From: Hypomesus transpacificus
Lineage: Eukaryota > Chordata > Actinopteri > Osmeriformes > Osmeridae
NCBI RefSeq assembly: GCF_021917145.1
Contig: NC_061068.1
Span: 1,135,350-1,199,349, forward strand
DNA length: 64,000 bases
Direction: 5' to 3'
Every line of letters starts with the position of its first letter. Positions within the stretch are counted from its first letter, which is position 1. The notes beneath the pieces are model-generated. The model was not told where the DNA came from, did no database searches, and saw only the letters and a list, made by a program, of their open reading frames with translations. The translations under genes were made by a program, and so were the position numbers. Shown piece by piece: positions 1-9,900 of this stretch.

Positions 1-998
1 GAAAATTTGAACCAAAAATATCAACTAAAATAACGTTGGAGAACCAATGAAATGGTTCCTACGGCGTGGATAGTGTGGATCAATCTATATTTGGACTGTG
101 AATGAACTATTGATTGACCATAGGCTATCCTACCTATAGCCTTGCTCGTAAAGGTGAATCATGAAAAGGCCCATATACGTCATCTCGACCGTGACTGGAC
201 GTGTTCCTAATCTCCGGGCAAAAAATAAATCTCTGGACAAGCTTTCACCGCAAACATAGATTTCTCCTTTGTCACAATGCATCAGTACCGTGGGACGTGG
301 GAGTAATTGCAGTTAAGGCCTATGTGAATTATCATTCACATGTGATTTGAGATTAGCAGGAAGGTACATTAGGCTTTGTTAATGTTTCAATTCATCATTA
401 TTATGTCATTAACTTGTGGGAGAATTAGGACTGTGCCGAATCAGGTTTTGAACCCAAGTCATCACTTCAACATGGTTTGAAAGAATGTAACAAAAAAACA
501 CTTATTATCTTTTCTGACACAAGCTTCAAAAAGAGATGCTGAAGTTACAGAACCTAGCCTTGACAACAGAGTTTCAAACTCAGGATTCTTCCACTGATCA
601 CTTCTACTATCAAACCAAGAAGAACTGTTTGGCTTCTTCTGATCAGTTGTAAACCACCTCTTTCACAGAATCTAAAAAATAGAATTACCTCCATATATAT
701 ATATATCACCAATTTAGTATAACGGCATCAGTTAAAAAAAATAAAAACATTTGTATTAATTAGATTTCCTTCTGTGCAGAGATGCGAAGCCTAGGAGAGC
801 ATTGCAAAAACCTGGTAGGACGCCCAAAACTTTTAATTACTCTAAGAACTCTGCATTTAATACGACAATATCCATTTGAGGATCAAGACTTGCCTGGCTG
901 GCTCTATAACAGATGCATAATGAATCAATCCATGCGATGGACCTCAATCCATTAAGGGGAGAACAAGCTGACCCGCCTGCCCGTAAACGCAGTCACTT

Positions 999-1001
<3 letters not shown>
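1..1001. other. No gene recognised
   Basis: AT-rich sequence with no exon, repeat family or RNA gene that I can identify. It runs into the CT microsatellite that starts at about 1002. Confidence 0.5.
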
Positions 1002-1087
<86 letters not shown>

Positions 1088-1377
1088 CTGTCTCTCCCTC
1101 TGTCTCTCTCTCTCCTCTCCCCCCCCACTCCTCTCTCTCACTCTCTCTCTCCCTCTGTCTCTCCCTTTGTCTCTCTCTCTCCTCTCCCCCACTCCTCTCT
1201 CTCACTGTCTCTCTCCCTCTGTCTCTCCTCTCTACTCCACTCCCCCCCACCCCACCCCCTCTCCCTCGGTTTCTCTCTCTCCTCTCCCCCCCACTCCTCA
1301 CTCCTCTCCCTCTGTCTCTCCCTCTGTCTCTCTCTCCTCTCCCCCCCCTCTCTCGCTCTTACTCTCTCTCTCTGAGG
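1002..1377. repeat. CT microsatellite and CT-rich tract
   Basis: An essentially pure CT dinucleotide run covers about 1002-1085. A degenerate CT/CCT tract with CCCCCC blocks continues to about 1377. Open frames across it on both strands (Ser/Leu-rich or Arg/Glu-rich) are by-products of the repeat and are not genes. Confidence 0.95.
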
Positions 1378-4028
1378 TAAAAGCGATGACTCAGGACATC
1401 AGTTTTGGGACACTGCCTCCAGATTCAGAGTGTACTCTGCTCGTTAGCGTGTGTCAGTGAACAGACAATAACTCTTGTTTATGATCCGTATCCTCCTCCC
1501 TCAGCCTCCGCTGCTACCTGCCCATCGCAGATGGGTCCTGATGTCACCCAGCACTGGAACAGCACTTCAGCTGGCTACGGCAGGCCTCTGGGAGCAGTGA
1601 CCGTTACAACTAAAGTTAAGTCCCCTGGAAATATGTGAGTTGTGATGCTGTGTTTCTTGAATCTGTCTGTGACATTTCGCTGATCGGTTTTAAGTGTGAT
1701 GTGAGTGATGACCTGGGCAACGAGAAATTGGCGAGTAGGCCATTCTAGACTTGTAGCCTGAGTATTTAACAAAACACTATGGATTCATAAAAATATAGTT
1801 TTTTGAGTGCTGTCAAAATCTGTTAAATACCAATGTGCAGAAACCTCCAGAGGTATGAAGGCACCCCTAAGGACTAACACCATTACAAATAGAACTAATG
1901 AATTAGATTACGTCTGCGCAGAGATCCGCTAGGCAGGGAGCCACCAGGAAAATGCACCAGGACAATGTGAGTATACCAAAAGCTACTTATTACCATTTCC
2001 AGTTAACAGACCCATCCAGGCATCCTCCCCAAACTAGAGAACTTCCCGTCATGCTGCAGAACCGCCTACCTCGTCAGAAGCCTCGGTGCTACTCGGCAGC
2101 GTGGGCTTGTTTTCCGTGGTGCCGCTAAGGGGGCCCTCACTGGCCCCTCTCACTGAAAGATATTAACATGTTAAAATTCCTGAAATCCAGTTCCAGTGAT
2201 TTTGGTGTGCCACTCCAAGATTTTTTTTGTGCCCCGTAGCCCCCCCCCCACCCCACCCACCTTTATAAACATTTTCTGGGGGGGCATTGTTTTCAAATGA
2301 GGGTGGGACAGGATGAGGGCATTAAATATGATTTTCTTAATAAAAAGTAGGGGGGACAGATTTGCTGTTTTCAAAAAGTGGGTGGTACATGTCCCACCAA
2401 TGTATAATGGAACCTACGACATAGTGCTCTCTCCCAGGCATCCTCTGCTTAAGGGAGATGGGAGAGGATTATTTCTGCCTGGCCAGCACACCACCAAGCT
2501 GACAACCCATAACGGTGACGGATGTGCAAATAGAGATCGTAAAAGATAATGAGTCCTCATGTGTTGTGGTTATGGGGGACGGCCCTGAATAGTTGTGTGG
2601 GGAGAGGGTCCAGCTGAGGTGTGTGGTGGAACAGTATGCACAGGGTACACTTAGGGTCGTGGTGGTCATGGGAATTTACTTTTGGGCTTTTATAGGTTAT
2701 ATAAATCATAAAAAAACATTTTTTTGTGTTTACATGTGGCATAGAGTTTTGTATGGCTGGTTGTTGAGAGTTCTCATCTGTTCCAAAAGGGAATCAGACT
2801 TTAAATCCATAACAATGTTCTGTAGGGTATGTAAACCTCAGTAGAGATGTGATGTTTGTGGAGGAAGATGACAAAGCAGGCAGGAGAATGGATCTTTTTT
2901 TTTGTGTCCTAAATCGTCAGTTTCCAGTTTTTTGGACTGTTTGTGACAGCCAGGTTGCTGTTTCACTTCTTCCTCCTCAGTGAGTCTGCAGCAGAACACT
3001 CAGCAATGAGCCCAACACAGGAAGAGAAACTGATGAGCTACCACTTAAGACCCTCAGGGAATTATGGGTAATTGGCTAACCTTCTGAACCCTTGGTTGTA
3101 CACACTGCAGCACAATTGTAACTAACCATCCGGAGAGTCCCTCAGCTCCACCACAAACTAGCTGAAACCAGAGGATTTACACACGGTCCACTGATCAGAA
3201 ACACCAACATGATACTGTTTTTATTATTATTATTATTTACAGTTTATATCGATTGCTTTGGTACTATTATCACAAGTATGTGGTAAAACCTCATGACTCT
3301 TAGTACAAAACTCACAGCAAACTATCAAAAAGTCGGTTTTGTTTAACTGACTAATTTACTCGACTTCATTATCTTTCACAATCCGTGCTCACAAGACTTT
3401 TGATATGCTTTCAATAAACAATATCTGCGACACACTTTTTGGGGGGGATGTTCGGTATAAATTTAAACTAGATTTGGAGGTGAAATAGTTCAACTGTCTT
3501 AGCTTCAGTGGTTTTAGTGCCTAGCAGAAGTTTACCCTCTAGTTGCCGACTGATTTCACACTGCAGCAACCACAATTTAGAAAAAAACGTTTCCGTAAAG
3601 GTCGAAGAGGATGTCTTCATTGATCACAACTTGATTACATATAATGTAATTGTAGATTCTTTAAATGTTGGGTAATGTAAATGTATTGCCTGATGTGAAA
3701 AGTCTTCTGTCTTTTATAGTACTGTGGCACATTACTTTCAGAAAGTCTAAGGGCAACTTGAAACATGTCTCTTGCATAGTTTTTTATTGAATTCACTGGT
3801 GTAAAACCACTAAACTGAAAATGTACAATAATTAATGTTGTGTTTTGTTGATTAAACCATATGTATGTTGTCATGTTCACGAGAAAAACATTTTGAATCA
3901 ATGGTTGTGTGGTGAGAGATAGCCTATATCTAAATGAATACACAATGGAATGTTTTGAACAAAAGACAAAACCCCCGGCCACTGAACCAAGAAAAACAAT
4001 GCAGAACAAGACATTCAACATCAAAATC
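1378..4028. other. Intergenic, no gene recognised
   Basis: No exon with recognisable protein similarity was found on either strand. The only element I could name is a stretch at 2350-2418, listed separately, which recurs near 54.25 kb. Confidence 0.45.
2350..2418 (+). repeat. Dispersed repeat fragment, copy 1
   Basis: This G-run-led stretch (GGGGGGACAGATTTGCTG at its left end, ACATGTCCCA in the middle) is repeated in the same orientation at 54251-54318 in a qrich1 intron, with a few substitutions. Two diverged copies in an otherwise unrelated context point to an interspersed repeat. Similar ACATGTCCC sequences occur in teleost retrotransposon tails, but I cannot name the family. Confidence 0.6.
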
Positions 4029-4030
4029 AT

Positions 4031-4931
4031 TGGGCCTCATTCTCGAAAATGTTCTGAAGTTTCTTCTGAAATGTTTCTTACGGGCTTCTCAAAAACAACG
4101 CAAGAAAAAGACATCCACCAAATTCATGGACGCTTGAAAATGTGTGCCGCAAAAAATTCTGAGCTGTGCTAGTTTTTTTTAAGTTGAAAGCACGTCCTCC
4201 TGTTCCTGAATTTGCATACATACACGCCCTGACAGCTCCTTATAATGGCACGCAACAGCAGTGACGTGTGCATTCAGAATCGACACAATTAGGTAAGCAA
4301 ACAGAACGCAAGTTATGTCCAAGCGAAAAGCAACCAGTGCACAGGTGCATCAGTGCAACATCATGATAATGGCCGGGTTTCCCAGATTCGTTAAGAAGCT
4401 CTTAACGCTAAGAAAAGAGCGTTAAGAGCGTTCTTAAGAGCGTTCTAAGAGCGTTCTAGAGCTCCACTGGATCTAACAGTGTGCACACTACAGTAAGGAT
4501 AATTATTATAATTATTTAAATCCGAGGATGTCTGTTATGGCAAGCCGTTTGATCATTTAACCAATGAATTGTTGATATCCAGAATTCAAATTGTTGATAT
4601 CCAGAATTGAATTCTTGACATCCAAAATGCAATTCTTGAAATTCTTGGATATCAAGAATTCATTGGTTGATTGGTTCTCATAACTTGATTAAACCTCAAA
4701 CACAGAGTTTTCTTAAATGCGATTCCTTTGATCCTTGTGGTTTTTTAAGGAATCACATTTGAGACAACTCTGGCCGATTTACGACTGCTATTTCGAGTTC
4801 GGAAAGTCTTTTGTAGTTCAGAACAAATCCCAGATGAGAAAACGTTAATGAATGCAAAATATTTTCCAAAATCCAATTCAGAAGAAATTCCTTCTTAAAT
4901 TCTTATTAACTGCGTTCGAGAATGAGGCCCA
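4031..4931. mobile_element. PIF/Harbinger-like non-autonomous DNA transposon (MITE)
   Basis: The left end reads TGGGCCTCATTCTCGAA and the right end is its inverted match, TTCGAGAATGAGGCCCA, about 0.9 kb away. The dinucleotide AT flanks both ends (4029-4030 and 4932-4933), which fits a 2-bp target-site duplication. GGGC-starting inverted termini are typical of Harbinger/ISL2EU families; that assignment is inference. No transposase frame is present. A second terminal-like sequence with repeated CGTTAAGAGCGTTC motifs (about 4370-4470) and an AT-rich palindrome lie inside, so the element may be nested. Confidence 0.6.
4559..4668. repeat. Imperfect AT-rich palindrome inside the MITE
   Basis: The outer arms are AACCAATGAATT at 4559 and AATTCATTGGTT ending at 4668. 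The inner arms carry repeated TTGATATCC(A)AGAATT words in inverted orientation. The unit could extrude as a cruciform or be a small foldback element. Confidence 0.6.
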
Positions 4932-4933
4932 AT

Positions 4934-5414
4934 GTATTTTTGAGCTTCAGGGTGCCATTTGTCTATAAAAATCTTTAGTATATGTTTGTTCATAAAGCAG
5001 AAAATGATGTCTAAAGTCAGATCTTAGTGTGTCCTGTGTGCTTGGTTCTGTTAAGTTGCAGAAAACATGTTTTCCGAAGTACATTTGAATAGCTTCCGCT
5101 GATAGTTTTTGATCTTCATATTGGTCTGCAGTAAAAGGATATCTTTATGTATGACAGTATACTGTACAGTATAATGTATAAATATTCTCCTTCTCACTCA
5201 GTGCCATGGTACCTCAGTAAGGTAGATATGATCATCCTCCGTTTGCATATGACGAGGCCTCACATTTATTTAAAACATCAAGCCCAGAGCCTGCCGTGCA
5301 GACCGAACATAACAACATCCTCTCGGAAGCCCACAAGACTTCCTCTTAACAGCCACAACTTCTTTAGAACCACGGGTACACGGGTGGTCAGACTCTTCCA
5401 CCCCGAGAGTTGCC
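4934..5414. other. Upstream flank and 5' UTR of the adenosine receptor gene
   Basis: No other gene is seen here. The last part must carry the 5' UTR and promoter of the receptor, but I could not place a transcription start or a TATA box with confidence. Confidence 0.4.
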
Positions 5415-7321
5415 ATGACTGCTGCAGGTGTGATCGTCTACATAGTTCTCGAGGTTCTCATCGCCGTCACCTGTTGCTTGGGCAACTTGATGGTGATCTT
5501 CGTGGTGTGGTCAAGTAGGACTCTCCGCCAGCCCACCTTCTGCTTCCTGGTGTCTCTGGCGGCGGCAGACCTCCTGGTTGGCGTGGTGGCGATCCCTCTG
5601 GCAGTGGTGGTGGACGGCCACGTGTGGACCTCCTTCCAGGACTGCCTCCTCGTCAGCTGTGTGGTCCTCCTGCTGACCCAGGCCTCCACCCTGTCGCTGC
5701 TGGCCATCGCCGTGGACCGTTTCCTGCGTGTGATCATCCCCCTCAGGTCTGTGTTCATCCAGCACTCGCTTTTATCACGGTTCTTACCTCCCAAGGCATA
5801 ACCTCCACTATGCATCGTGTTTAAGTAATAAGCAATCATTCCAGCATCATGGTTGAGAATCAAGATGTGGTTTGATGAGTGTGTCTTGTTATAGTTGGTG
5901 GTTGGAAGGACGCTTTTATACAAAGCTATGTACAGTACAGGGAAAAGTTCAAACCTGCAACTTCTTGATCTGTATTTTCATTTGCTCTAATCTCTGTGCT
6001 GCCACCCACTCCACTCTCTGTTCTTCTTTCCTGTTTCTTTCTATTTATCTTCAGGAAACACAGCAGCTGCAAACAGAGCAGGGTTCTCAATCCTCACGCA
6101 TTGACCATGAGATACACACATTTCAGCTCCTTCACACACCACACCTAGCATTTCACACGCTGAGAAGGCAACGAGTTAAGGTTCTCGGGAACCGGATGTT
6201 CGTTACTAGGCAACCAACATACAAGCGAACACACTCGTCTTGTGGGGGGGGGGGGGGGGGGGGGGCGTTATCCAAGCTTTTGATAGAACTGGACGACCCT
6301 TCAAACTACAATCCCTTGGACTCTCGCCATTCTTATATCTTCCTATGAAACCTTCAGGGGTGTAGAAGACAAATTGCAGATACCACATACTTCTGAATTT
6401 TAGATATTAAAAATGCTTTTGATTTTTCTCCCAGCTGGACTTAATTGCTGGACAATAATTTTCTGGCATGGTTTAATACAAATCAAGCCCTTGCAAGTAT
6501 TTGCAACATTTGCAATCATTAACTGACCCGGGTGTCCTATCTTTATTTGTAGTTACTTCATATCGTGAAGAAACAGACATTACATACTGCATTCATACAG
6601 TCGACGAATATGCAGATGTTACAGACGACATTTGACTTGGTTCAACAGGTACAAGAGGATAGTGACCGAGAGGCGATCCTGGATGGTGGTGGCAGCGTGT
6701 TGGTGCGTTGCCATTGTTCTAAGCTTCACACCCATGTTTGGCTGGCACAACCAGGAGACTGTCAACTCCACGTCTGTCAACTCCACGTCTGTCAACTCCT
6801 CCAGCATCTGCTGCACGTTCGTGGCTGTGATCCCCATGTCCTACCTCGTGTACTTTAGCTTCCTGTTGTGTACCCTCACCCCCCTGCTGATCATGGCTGG
6901 CCTGTACTGTTATGTATTCGTTACCATCGCGAATATCTTGAAAGAGAAGGTGGGAGAGAGTCCCCAGATCCCCCTCCGGCCCCAGCCCCGGCCCCAGTCT
7001 TACTTCCAGAAGGAGAGGAAGCTAGCAGGCTCCTTGGCTCTGGTTCTGGCTCTCTTCGCGGTCAGCTGGCTCCCTCTGCACATCATGAACTGCGTCGCCT
7101 ACTGGGGCTCATACGTGCCCGACGAGGCCTTCTACGTGGGCATCCTGCTATCCCACGCCAACTCTTCCATGAACCCCGTGGTGTACGCTCTGAAGATCCC
7201 CAAGATCAGGCTGGCCTACCGCCAACTCTGCAGGAGCTGCCTGGCCTGCGTGGAGGAGGCAAACCAAACGAGCCAATCAGAGAACAAGACCAGCAGCAAT
7301 TCAAACAGTGGAGCCAAATGA
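5415..7321 (+). CDS. adora3: Adenosine receptor A3-type GPCR
   Basis: Exon 1 is 5415-5746 and exon 2 is 6649-7321. They join in phase 2 inside the Arg after the TM3 region, the family's conserved intron site, to give 334 residues. The protein is a seven-helix, Gi-type receptor for extracellular adenosine at the plasma membrane. Exon 1 holds TM1-TM3 and ends in [10 protein letters not shown], so the DRY motif reads DRF. Exon 2 holds TM4-TM7 with [16 protein letters not shown] (ligand-binding Asn 6.55), GILLSHANS (His 7.43) and NPVVY. SHANS and the Y(L/M)VYFSFL segment before TM5 are A3-like rather than A1-like. The second extracellular loop has three tandem N-glycosylation sequons from a 15-bp duplication. 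The start chosen is the first Met in frame before TM1. An A1/A3 intermediate identity is the alternative. Confidence 0.85.
6244..6265. repeat. Run of 22 G in the receptor intron
   Basis: An uninterrupted poly-G tract lies within the intron at 5747-6648. Its length is likely to be unreliable in any assembly and the tract could form G-quadruplexes. Confidence 0.95.
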
Positions 7322-7588
7322 TGTGGTCCGATCGTGTGGCTAGATATTACAGGGTAGCTTATCGTATGATGGGGAGCTTATTTCCTTATTGTCAACTTCA
7401 GTTTCACTTTTGAATGAATGCAAATGAGTGCAAATGGTGTTCCTCGAGGTAGGAAAGGCCGTTGATATGTCATGGAATACAGTATAACATTGTTATGTAG
7501 CCCTGTGGGATTTTGGGGTATTGTCATAATCATTGTATTTTAATTTGTTTACTTTATTTGAAATTGTACAATTTATAATGTTAAATAT

Positions 7589-7960
7589 TGTAGCGACCCA
7601 CGGATTGGTCGCGTGTTAACTCGCGCTGTTGGCGCAAAGGATTGTGGGTGGCGCAATTCACATACTTGTTTCATGTTTGGTTAATGTTGTATGCATGTTT
7701 GAGTTGAGTGTTGTTGTTCTGTCAATTAGGTTTGTCAGTGGATGATGTATGGATATTAGTAACTATAAGTTATCGTTGTTGCCATAACTGTGAATTGTAT
7801 GTGAGTTAATGACTTGTTGTTGGCATTCACATGTGATTGGTGGTGTAGTAATAAAACCTGTAGTCGAGCGGTGTATGGGACACAGGATAAAAAGGTCTTC
7901 TTCTCTGCGTCCGATTATTACGCATCCACTCCAATATAGACCCCTAGCGCCATCGTTACA
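7589..7960 (+). repeat. LTR 1 (5' LTR)
   Basis: It begins TGTAGCGAC and ends CGTTACA, a TG...CA terminus with short inverted ends. It carries a TATA-like GATAAAAAGG at 7886-7895 and an AATAAA at 7850-7855. The same 372 bp occurs at 9512-9883 and 11435-11806. Confidence 0.95.
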
Positions 7961-7961
7961 T

Positions 7962-7979
7962 TGGTGTCAGAAGTGGGAT
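7962..7979 (+). promoter_or_regulatory. Primer binding site complementary to tRNA-Leu
   Basis: TGGTGTCAGAAGTGGGAT starts one base after the LTR. It is the reverse complement of the CCA-tailed 3' end of vertebrate tRNA-Leu as I recall it (…ATCCCACTTCTGACA plus CCA). Its last two bases are the A and T of the gag start codon at 7978. The second copy is at 9885-9902. Confidence 0.8.
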
Positions 7980-9006
7980 GGCGCAACCACGCAGGATGGA
8001 GGAAGAAATCGCAGATCTTGAAGAGACCATTAAGAGGACTCAGCTACACCTGGAGAAACGTAGGCTGAAGATGGAGCGTTCCAGGGCAAGAACGTCGTCC
8101 CACGCTGATGGGTCCAGTGTGCCACGGCCTTGTCGCCCCCTAGAGCCCGGGAGTGGAACCACAGAACACACAGCCATAGCTGTGGACATCCAACCTGACC
8201 TACCTGGGGCGTCCCCACAGGTGGATGTTGGGGCCATCCTGCCCCGTTCCACTGCCATGCCAAGAACACCAGCGAAGGTGCCCAAGTTCAATGGAGAGAC
8301 GCTCCTGGAGCCATATCTTGCCCAGTTCCAGTTGGCAGTGTGGCATGGTGGTTGGAGCAGCGAGGAAGCCGCCACTCATCTTGCCCTGGCGCTGGAGGGA
8401 AATGCGCTGCAGGTGCTCCTGGATCTGACCCCGGGAGAACAGCGGAACCTGGAGACCTTGACCGGGGCCTTGGAGAGGCGGTTCGGGCAGCCACCATTCC
8501 CTGACCAGAGTAGGGACAGGCTAGCCAGCTGTCGCCGCCAGGAGGGAGGGAGTTTGGGCGCTTTCGCCGCAGATATCCAGCTCTACGCCCGCCATGGCTA
8601 TCCAATGTTCGACGCCGCTGCAAGAGGGGAGCTGGCTCTCCATGCATTCCTCAAGGGGCTTATGCCAGAGCAGCTACGCCAGCATGTGCGTCTCACCATG
8701 CCCAGAACCCTGGAGGGGGCTCTTCAAGAAGCGGTACGGGCAGAGGCGGTGCTCTGCACTCAGGCTGCCCCACGGCTGTCCCTTCCACACGTCCGGGCCA
8801 TCGACTGTGAGGGTGAGGAGGCCGAGCCAGTTTGTCAGGTGCAGTTTCAGCGGCGGCCAGCCCCAGCTGGGAACCGTCGACCTCGATCCACTCTTCGGTG
8901 CTATCGTTGTGACGAACCTGGTCACATTGCCCGTGACTGCCCAGCACCAGCACCAGTCTCCAGAGCACCACAGCAGACGGGAAACGACGGGGGGGTGGCG
9001 CAGTGA
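7978..9006 (+). CDS. Retrotransposon Gag (copy 1)
   Basis: This 342-residue structural protein of the retroelement would form the cytoplasmic virus-like particle and package element RNA. Residues about 3-35 are a charged, probably coiled-coil segment (EEEIADLEETIKRTQ). A Ty3/Gypsy-type capsid domain follows, starting around PKFNGE near residue 102 and running through the FLKGLMPEQLR region. A single CCHC zinc knuckle (CYRCDEPGHIARDC, spacing C-x2-C-x4-H-x4-C) lies near the C terminus. The start ATG overlaps the primer binding site. A GGGAAAC slippery heptamer at 8979-8985 lies in the right register shortly before the TGA stop at 9004-9006. The reading frame is intact. Confidence 0.9.
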   Translation: MAQPRRMEEEIADLEETIKRTQLHLEKRRLKMERSRARTSSHADGSSVPRPCRPLEPGSGTTEHTAIAVDIQPDLPGASPQVDVGAILPRSTAMPRTPAKVPKFNGETLLEPYLAQFQLAVWHGGWSSEEAATHLALALEGNALQVLLDLTPGEQRNLETLTGALERRFGQPPFPDQSRDRLASCRRQEGGSLGAFAADIQLYARHGYPMFDAAARGELALHAFLKGLMPEQLRQHVRLTMPRTLEGALQEAVRAEAVLCTQAAPRLSLPHVRAIDCEGEEAEPVCQVQFQRRPAPAGNRRPRSTLRCYRCDEPGHIARDCPAPAPVSRAPQQTGNDGGVAQ

Positions 9007-9036
9007 GGGGCCCGCCACCCCAATCGTTGGCCCCTC
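8979..9036 (+). promoter_or_regulatory. Putative -1 frameshift signal: GGGAAAC plus H-type pseudoknot (copy 1)
   Basis: The heptamer G GGA AAC (8979-8985) sits in the gag codon register, fitting X XXY YYZ. After a 6-nt spacer, stem 1 pairs 8992-9000 (GGGGTGGCG) with 9013-9021 (CGCCACCCC), 9 of 9 pairs. Stem 2 pairs 9005-9012 (GAGGGGCC) with 9029-9036 (GGCCCCTC), 8 of 8 pairs. Loop 1 is 4 nt, no base separates the stems, and the last loop is 7 nt. The gag TGA (9004-9006) is inside the knot. The protease frame is exactly -1 relative to gag and is open across the heptamer. Confidence 0.85.
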
Positions 9037-9452
9037 CCTTAAGCCAAGAACTGTTGATTGGTCGTGTAGGCAACACTAAGGGACTGTATTTGGACTGCTG
9101 GCTTGATGGCCAACCCTGCCAAGCTCTAGTAGACACGGGGTCTACCGTCTCACTGGTGCGTCCTGGCGTCCTTCCAGGAACCATGGGGACGCTCTCCGGC
9201 GCATGGGCAAAGTCAGACACGAACCTGGTGACGGTGACAGGGGAGAAGGCTGCTACAAAGGGGAAGAAGCATCTGCGGATCCAGGCTGGGAACCAGGAGG
9301 CGGAGCACGAGTTCTGGCTTGCCAATATTCAGGACTCGTGCATTATCGGCCTGGACCTGTTGTCCCGTTGGGGTGCCTATGTTGATGTCCTGAGGGCAGC
9401 CATCACCCTTGGTGGGGAGACTGTGGCGCTCCAGGACGGCCAGGACACTTAA
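9003..9452 (+). CDS. Retropepsin-like aspartic protease (copy 1)
   Basis: This frame of about 150 codons overlaps the end of gag in the -1 frame. It carries the retropepsin active-site motif ALVDTGSTVSLV and a later hydrophobic IIGLDLLSRWG segment matching the family's second conserved ILG-type block. It has no convincing ATG of its own (the frame's first start-like codon is the GTG at 9003), so it is most likely made as a Gag-Pro fusion by frameshifting at 8979-8985. It ends in TAA at 9450-9452. The protein would cleave Gag during particle maturation. No polymerase follows. Confidence 0.85.
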   Translation: MRGPPPQSLAPPLSQELLIGRVGNTKGLYLDCWLDGQPCQALVDTGSTVSLVRPGVLPGTMGTLSGAWAKSDTNLVTVTGEKAATKGKKHLRIQAGNQEAEHEFWLANIQDSCIIGLDLLSRWGAYVDVLRAAITLGGETVALQDGQDT

Positions 9453-9498
9453 GAGACTACCTGTTGGGTGATGGGGTTGTCGGGGACGACTGACCCCT

Positions 9499-9511
9499 CA
9501 GGTGGGGGCTA
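9499..9511 (+). promoter_or_regulatory. Polypurine tract before LTR 2
   Basis: The purine-rich AGGTGGGGG directly precedes the CTA and the TG of LTR 2, the expected place for plus-strand priming. The same sequence precedes LTR 3 at about 11422-11434. Confidence 0.65.
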
Positions 9512-9883
9512 TGTAGCGACCCACGGATTGGTCGCGTGTTAACTCGCGCTGTTGGCGCAAAGGATTGTGGGTGGCGCAATTCACATACTTGTTTCATGTT
9601 TGGTTAATGTTGTATGCATGTTTGAGTTGAGTGTTGTTGTTCTGTCAATTAGGTTTGTCAGTGGATGATGTATGGATATTAGTAACTATAAGTTATCGTT
9701 GTTGCCATAACTGTGAATTGTATGTGAGTTAATGACTTGTTGTTGGCATTCACATGTGATTGGTGGTGTAGTAATAAAACCTGTAGTCGAGCGGTGTATG
9801 GGACACAGGATAAAAAGGTCTTCTTCTCTGCGTCCGATTATTACGCATCCACTCCAATATAGACCCCTAGCGCCATCGTTACA
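9512..9883 (+). repeat. LTR 2 (shared middle LTR)
   Basis: It has the same 372-bp sequence as LTR 1. It acts as the 3' LTR of the first unit and the 5' LTR of the second, the structure expected after recombination between LTRs of sister elements. Confidence 0.95.
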
Positions 9884-9900
9884 TTGGTGTCAGAAGTGGG

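Noticed and set aside
913-1380. Ser/Leu-rich and Arg/Glu-rich open frames
   Set aside because: They are translations of the CT microsatellite.
8988-8995. The G7 run as the gag-pro slippery site
   Set aside because: It does not fit X XXY YYZ in the gag register (the base before the GGG GGG codons is C), whereas GGGAAAC at 8979-8985 fits exactly and has the right spacing to the pseudoknot.
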